In this document: one piece after another, positions 4,949-8,180 of the stretch
How the letters are laid out: the number at the start of each line of letters is the position of its first letter
Numbering within the stretch: the first letter of the stretch is position 1
Assembly: GCA_019689955.1 (NCBI GenBank)
Contig: JADGGM010000106.1
Location: 1 to 8,180, forward strand
Length of the DNA stretch: 8,180 nucleotides
Direction: 5' to 3'
From: Gemmatimonadaceae bacterium
GTDB taxonomy: Bacteria > Gemmatimonadota > Gemmatimonadetes > Gemmatimonadales > Gemmatimonadaceae
Notes under the pieces: model-generated
Databases searched by the model: none
Told to the model about the DNA's origin: nothing
What the model saw: only the letters and a program-made list of their open reading frames with translations
Program-made: the position numbers and the translations under genes

Positions 4949-6478
4949 CTCGCGCACGAGCAACGCCTGGTGCACCGGGCGCGTGGGAGACATCCCGAGC
5001 CACGGGTACAACCGGCCGTTCCGCAGCAGCGGGATCCGCTCCAGCTCCTCGGCGAAGCGCGAGCCGAGGAGCTTCTCGCGCGACCAGAGCACGCGATAGC
5101 CGCGCGAGGTGAAGTCGTCGAGCGAGAGGTGGAACCACCAGTCGCCGATCATGTCGTCCCACAGCACGACCGTGCCGCGCGGGAATCGCGCGACGGCGGG
5201 CGCGGTGACATCGTGCGTCGCGACGGGGAGGAGGCGCGAGCCGGAGTCGTCGTCGAAGAACACGTAGCCGAAATGGTCCGTGGAGACGAAGGTCCGGCCG
5301 CGAAGGTCGAGCTGCCGTTCCGCGACGCGGAGCGCGTCGCGCGTGGCACCGGCGAGATAGTTCATCGGCTGGAACACGACCATCGTGAACGCCTGCCACG
5401 CCTCGAGCGCGAGGAGGAGCGCCACGAGCCGGTTCGTCAGGCGCGGACCGATGACACGCAGATCGAGCCACCCGACCCCCGCGACCGCGACGAGCGCGTT
5501 GGCCGGGGCGAGCGTCGCGAAGTACCGGTCGAACCCCCACGAGCCCATCTTGCCGAAGGCGAAGAGGTACGTGTGGACCAGCACGATCGCGGCAACCATG
5601 ATGATGCAGAGTCGCAGGAGCGGCTGCCGCCAGCTCGGCCACACGCCGACCAGCGAGAGGACGAGCACGCCCCAGCCGACGATCGCGGGCCACCGGTGCA
5701 CGTAGTGGAGCACGGTACCGTGCGCGGGCGAGGAGCCGACGGTCCACGGGAAGGTGTGCACGAGGTAGAGCGGGTCGCGTGTGACGATGACGCACACCAC
5801 TTCCCAGACGACGAGGCCGAGCGGGAGGAGCGCGACCGCGGCGCGGAACCGCCGCTCGCGCACCGCGCGCGGGAGCCAGAGCAGCCCGAGGAGGCCCAGG
5901 ATGGGGAGCCCTTCCGGGCGCGCCAGCGGGAGAAACGACCAGATCGCGGCGGCGATCAGCAGGCGATCGCGGGCGAGCGCGAGGAGCCCCGCCGCGAGCG
6001 CGAGCGCGAAGATGGGCTCGGTCATCGTGTCCGTGCCGACGGCGAGCAGGCTCGGCTGGAGGAGCACCAGCGGGATCGCGATCCATGCACCGCGCGGGGC
6101 GATCTTCCGTGCGATGAGGTACGTGAGCCAGGCCGCCGCGGCACAGACGAGCACGGTGAAGACGCGCATCGCGGGGTAGCCGAGCTGCGCCGGGAGGAGG
6201 TACGGGATCGCGAACAGCGGGCGCGACCACACGCTCAGCAGGCGCGACGGTTCGGCGGGGAAGCGGGTATAGAGCGCGTGGAGCGCGGCGTCCTGGTCCC
6301 CGATCCCGGCGATGAGGGCGAGAACGAGCAGGTAGAGCGCGAGGCTTGCAAGGAGAGCGATCAGCGCCGGGGCATGCACGCCGATCGGGCGGCGGTGGGG
6401 TAGGAGATCATCACGTGCCGCGCCGGCCGGCCCAGTGTGGAGGCGCGACCATCTCGGCACCAACGCTTCGACCCGCAT
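4946..6478 (-). CDS. GT-C fold polytopic membrane glycosyltransferase
   Basis: A 510-residue protein with about ten membrane helices between residues 37 and 370 and a soluble C-terminal domain (about 375-510). Features typical of GT-C enzymes using lipid-linked sugars are visible: an acidic pair Asp61/Asp63 in the first external loop (GDQDAALHALY), SRPLFAIPYLLP (85-96), TEPIFALALAAG (153-164), RPEGLP (187-192) and an FDRYF segment at the end of a later loop (316-320). The family is probably GT39/GT87-like or a mannosyltransferase relative; the donor and acceptor are unknown. ATG 6478 is chosen because AAGGGA lies 5 nt before it and the first helix follows shortly. An open frame extends to 6865, but that part is the shadow of the divergent gene. 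It is convergent with the lipoprotein gene through a shared hairpin and divergent from the second small protein with overlapping start codons. Confidence 0.85.
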   Translation of the reverse strand: MRVEALVPRWSRLHTGPAGAARDDLLPHRRPIGVHAPALIALLASLALYLLVLALIAGIGDQDAALHALYTRFPAEPSRLLSVWSRPLFAIPYLLPAQLGYPAMRVFTVLVCAAAAWLTYLIARKIAPRGAWIAIPLVLLQPSLLAVGTDTMTEPIFALALAAGLLALARDRLLIAAAIWSFLPLARPEGLPILGLLGLLWLPRAVRERRFRAAVALLPLGLVVWEVVCVIVTRDPLYLVHTFPWTVGSSPAHGTVLHYVHRWPAIVGWGVLVLSLVGVWPSWRQPLLRLCIIMVAAIVLVHTYLFAFGKMGSWGFDRYFATLAPANALVAVAGVGWLDLRVIGPRLTNRLVALLLALEAWQAFTMVVFQPMNYLAGATRDALRVAERQLDLRGRTFVSTDHFGYVFFDDDSGSRLLPVATHDVTAPAVARFPRGTVVLWDDMIGDWWFHLSLDDFTSRGYRVLWSREKLLGSRFAEELERIPLLRNGRLYPWLGMSPTRPVHQALLVRE

Positions 6479-7145
6479 GACGATCCCTTCCAGCCGCGAC
6501 AAGCCGTCTCGCATCCCCCTCGCAAACGTCGTGCGGGCGTTGCTCTTTCCGGTCGCTGCCACGGCCATCACGGTGATCCTCGTTCGGAGCCACGCGGCGC
6601 GCACGGCGCATCCGCCGGCGCGCGGCGGGGTGGCGCACATCGCGCTGGTGCAGAAGGACTCGCTCTTCCGGCCGATCCCCCCGACGCCGGGCGCACCGAC
6701 CGGCGGCGTCTGGTACCGACCGAGCGGGGACCGCTTCGCGTTCACGCTGCGCGCGTCGGGGCTCGTGCCGCATCGCCGGTATGAGCTGGACCTGGCGGTG
6801 GATGGCGTGACGTACACGCTGGCCAGCCGCCCGGCCGACGGGCGCGGCGCGATCGCGATCGACACGGTGCTCGATCAGTTCGCCGAGGGGGCGTGCGTGG
6901 GCGCGAACTACCACGCGCCGCAGGCCGTGCGCGGCCGGCATCGCATAAAGTTTGCCGTCAAGTACGACGGCTCCCCGCCGTCGGGGACGATGCCGGCGAC
7001 GGGGTCCGACGGCGTGCGGGTGGGGGCCGACCTCCCCTGCGCGGGGAACGGCGACGGGGACTACCGCTACGTGCTCTTCGAGTCGGCGATCGCGGAGTTC
7101 GAGGGGCGCGCGCCGACGAGCACGAGGCGCACACCCCCCTCGTAG
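6477..7145 (+). CDS. Membrane-anchored paralog of the LPCAGNGD lipoprotein
   Basis: A 222-residue protein. Residues about 18-38 form a single hydrophobic segment (ALLFPVAATAITVILV) without a lipobox cysteine, so this copy is probably an N-terminally anchored or signal-sequence protein rather than a lipoprotein. A Pro-rich spacer leads to the same domain as in the 4322-4933 gene: GVWYRP at 77-82, RYELDLAVDG (101-110), GAIA (124-127), Cys140 in ACVG, KYDGS (162-166), Cys188 in LPCAGNGD (186-193) and YVLF (198-201). The family is unknown to me. The start is uncertain. ATG 6477 overlaps the ATG of the divergent GT-C gene and lacks a nearby ribosome binding site. GTG 6531 would start inside the hydrophobic segment, and GTG 6435 would add 14 residues. 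Its last 79 bp overlap the convergent gene that ends at 7067. Confidence 0.75.
   Translation: MTIPSSRDKPSRIPLANVVRALLFPVAATAITVILVRSHAARTAHPPARGGVAHIALVQKDSLFRPIPPTPGAPTGGVWYRPSGDRFAFTLRASGLVPHRRYELDLAVDGVTYTLASRPADGRGAIAIDTVLDQFAEGACVGANYHAPQAVRGRHRIKFAVKYDGSPPSGTMPATGSDGVRVGADLPCAGNGDGDYRYVLFESAIAEFEGRAPTSTRRTPPS
6484..6489 (-). promoter_or_regulatory. Ribosome binding site deciding the GT-C start at 6478
   Basis: On the minus strand AAGGGA stands 5 nt before ATG 6478. It is the only purine-rich element near a start codon at this junction, and it lies inside the coding region of the divergent small protein. Confidence 0.5.
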
Positions 7146-8137
7146 CGGTCGCGCAGCACGCGGGCGCCGAGCGTCTCCTCGAGCGCTTGGGGCGACGCGC
7201 CGAAGAGGTGCGAGCGGTAATCGAAGACGAGCCACGCCGGCGCGCCGTGCGACGCCGCGAGCCACCGCGCGACGCCATCGCCGCCGGTCACGCGGCGCAT
7301 CGTGACGCCGGGGGTGTGGCGCAGGTAGTACGCGAGCATCCCGGCCGGGACGTCCGGCTCGAGGAGCACCGTGGTCGCGCCGTCCTGCGCGGCGCGGGCG
7401 AGTTGCCGGGCCACGGGGCGGTAGTCGCTGTCGCGCGTGGTCACGCCGGCGTAGCGCTGGATGCCGAGCACCATGGCCACGAGGAGCACGGCGAGGGAGA
7501 GGAGCCGCGGCCCGCGGCGCATGCGCGCGAGCCCGGCCCCCATGAGAAGGAAGAGGAACGGGGAGGCGAACCCGATGTAGCGTCCGAGGTCGACCTGGCG
7601 CGAGACGGAGACGATCGTCGCGATCCCGAGCGGGACGATGAGCGCGAGCGCGAGCGGGCGCGCGCGGCCGGTCCAGAGGCGGCGCGGGACGTTGCGCAGC
7701 GTGGCGACGACGGCGAGGAGCGCGAGCGGGTCGGCCACGGTGTAGCGCCACTCGTGCACGAGGATCGCGAGGTGCCGCGTGGCGACGACCTCGCGGGCGA
7801 TGCGGGCGAAGTCGTGGACGTAGAAGTACGTCCCGTGCACGGCGGTGAGTGGGTACTGGATGAGCGCCCGCACCGCGCCGAGCACGCCGAGCGGGGGGCG
7901 CCACCCCTGCGTGGCCGCGGCGACGCCGAGCCCCACCGAGGACGCCCAGAGGAGAAAGACCGCCCCCGCGGCCGCGTTGGCGGCGAGCCACGCCATCGCC
8001 GCGCGGCGCGCGCCGGGGGCGGGACGGCGGGCGAGGGCGATCGCGGCGTCGAGGTTGAGCGCGAGCAGGAGCGGCCCCGCGACGACGTTCGTGAGGAGAA
8101 GCGCCGCCGCGGCGAGCGCGTACGCCACGAGCGCGCC
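7067..8137 (-). CDS. C-terminal part of a second GT-C/GT39-like membrane glycosyltransferase (5' end missing)
   Basis: About 355 residues are readable before the frame runs into poly-G. The frame has no stop up to the window edge, so the N-terminal third, with the expected first-loop acidic catalytic motif, is missing. GTG at 8128 is unlikely to be the start because it lies at a membrane helix. Numbered from that GTG, helices lie at about 5-32, 44-72, 132-145, 156-175, 185-202 and 208-225. A GRYIGFASPFLFLL segment (182-195) matches the Arg-Tyr loop-helix junction common in GT39/ArnT-type enzymes. A soluble domain (about 232-345) starts with DSDYRPVARQLARAA and has alternating beta strands and helices (TTVLLEPDV, PAWLVFDYR), as in the periplasmic domain of that class. 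It probably transfers a sugar from a polyprenyl-phosphate donor. It is convergent with the small paralog by a 79-bp overlap. Confidence 0.75.
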   Translation of the reverse strand, partial: GALVAYALAAAALLLTNVVAGPLLLALNLDAAIALARRPAPGARRAAMAWLAANAAAGAVFLLWASSVGLGVAAATQGWRPPLGVLGAVRALIQYPLTAVHGTYFYVHDFARIAREVVATRHLAILVHEWRYTVADPLALLAVVATLRNVPRRLWTGRARPLALALIVPLGIATIVSVSRQVDLGRYIGFASPFLFLLMGAGLARMRRGPRLLSLAVLLVAMVLGIQRYAGVTTRDSDYRPVARQLARAAQDGATTVLLEPDVPAGMLAYYLRHTPGVTMRRVTGGDGVARWLAASHGAPAWLVFDYRSHLFGASPQALEETLGARVLRDRYEGGVRLVLVGARPSNSAIADSKST

Positions 8138-8180
8138 GGGGGGGGGGGGGCGCGGGGCGCGGGGGGGGGGGGGGGGGGCG
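8138..8180. other. Poly-G low-complexity contig end, probably artefactual
   Basis: Thirteen G at 8138-8150, then a short GC stretch and eighteen G at 8161-8178. Such tails are typical of two-colour short-read chemistry, where no signal is read as G. On the minus strand it would encode polyproline immediately before a membrane helix, which does not fit the GT-C protein. The bases should not be interpreted biologically. Confidence 0.7.

Noticed and set aside
4970..6403. Plus-strand 477-codon open frame
   Set aside because: An extremely charged Arg/Glu/Asp/His translation, which is what the antisense of a GC-rich membrane protein gives. The minus strand encodes a clear GT-C protein.
6479..6865. 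N-terminal extension of the GT-C gene to 6865
   Set aside because: The extension is antisense to the conserved small paralog and has no membrane character. AAGGGA at 6484-6489 supports ATG 6478.
6411..7991. Minus-strand 526-codon open frame across the paralog and second GT-C genes
   Set aside because: Arg/Pro/His-rich with no domain. It is contradicted by the conserved plus-strand paralog and the minus-strand GT-C frame.
1..8180. CRISPR arrays, tRNA/rRNA genes, insertion sequences, phage genes
   Set aside because: No regularly spaced repeats, cloverleaf, rRNA signature, transposase or terminal inverted repeats were seen on either strand.

Overview
The window is about 8.2 kb of very GC-rich DNA that looks like one whole metagenomic contig. 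The left end cuts into a gene behind a run of C. The right end dissolves into runs of G that are probably not genuine sequence. GC-ending codons, a small glycogen-binding-domain (CBM48/AMPK-type) protein, an unusual ECF-like sigma factor and several membrane glycosyltransferases suggest a Gemmatimonadota-like bacterium. That placement is an inference from general resemblance; no marker gene is present.

Left part (1-2400): the 3' end of a CBM48-type protein is followed by a well-formed sigma-70-type promoter (TTGCTT, 17 bp, TACTAT). That promoter drives a two-gene unit: a sigma factor, then, coupled through an ATGA stop/start overlap, a LexA/S24-type serine protease. The protease has the LexA Ser-Lys spacing and an Ala-Gly bond at the LexA cleavage distance, but no recognisable helix-turn-helix. 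A 2H-superfamily (2'-5' RNA ligase/cyclic phosphodiesterase-like) gene lies on the opposite strand and overlaps the end of the protease gene.

Middle (2389-2802): a non-coding divergent interval with clustered TGCACG/CGTGCA motifs and a nested dyad. It is followed by a 29-codon reading frame that looks like the displaced N-terminus, or a leader, of the next gene.

Right part (2803-8137): an envelope-glycan region. A processive CESA/CslA-like GT2 synthase is followed after 4 nt by a small lipoprotein. That lipoprotein is tail-to-tail with a minus-strand GT-C membrane glycosyltransferase. The arrangement then repeats: a second small envelope protein, clearly paralogous to the lipoprotein, is tail-to-tail with a second minus-strand GT-C/GT39-like protein that is truncated by the contig end. 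The small paralogs share two cysteines and an LPCAGNGD signature, and I do not recognise the family. The tandem layout of small exported protein plus GT-C, with its very tight junctions, is the best candidate for an undescribed system here. The coupled sigma/S24 pair is the second.
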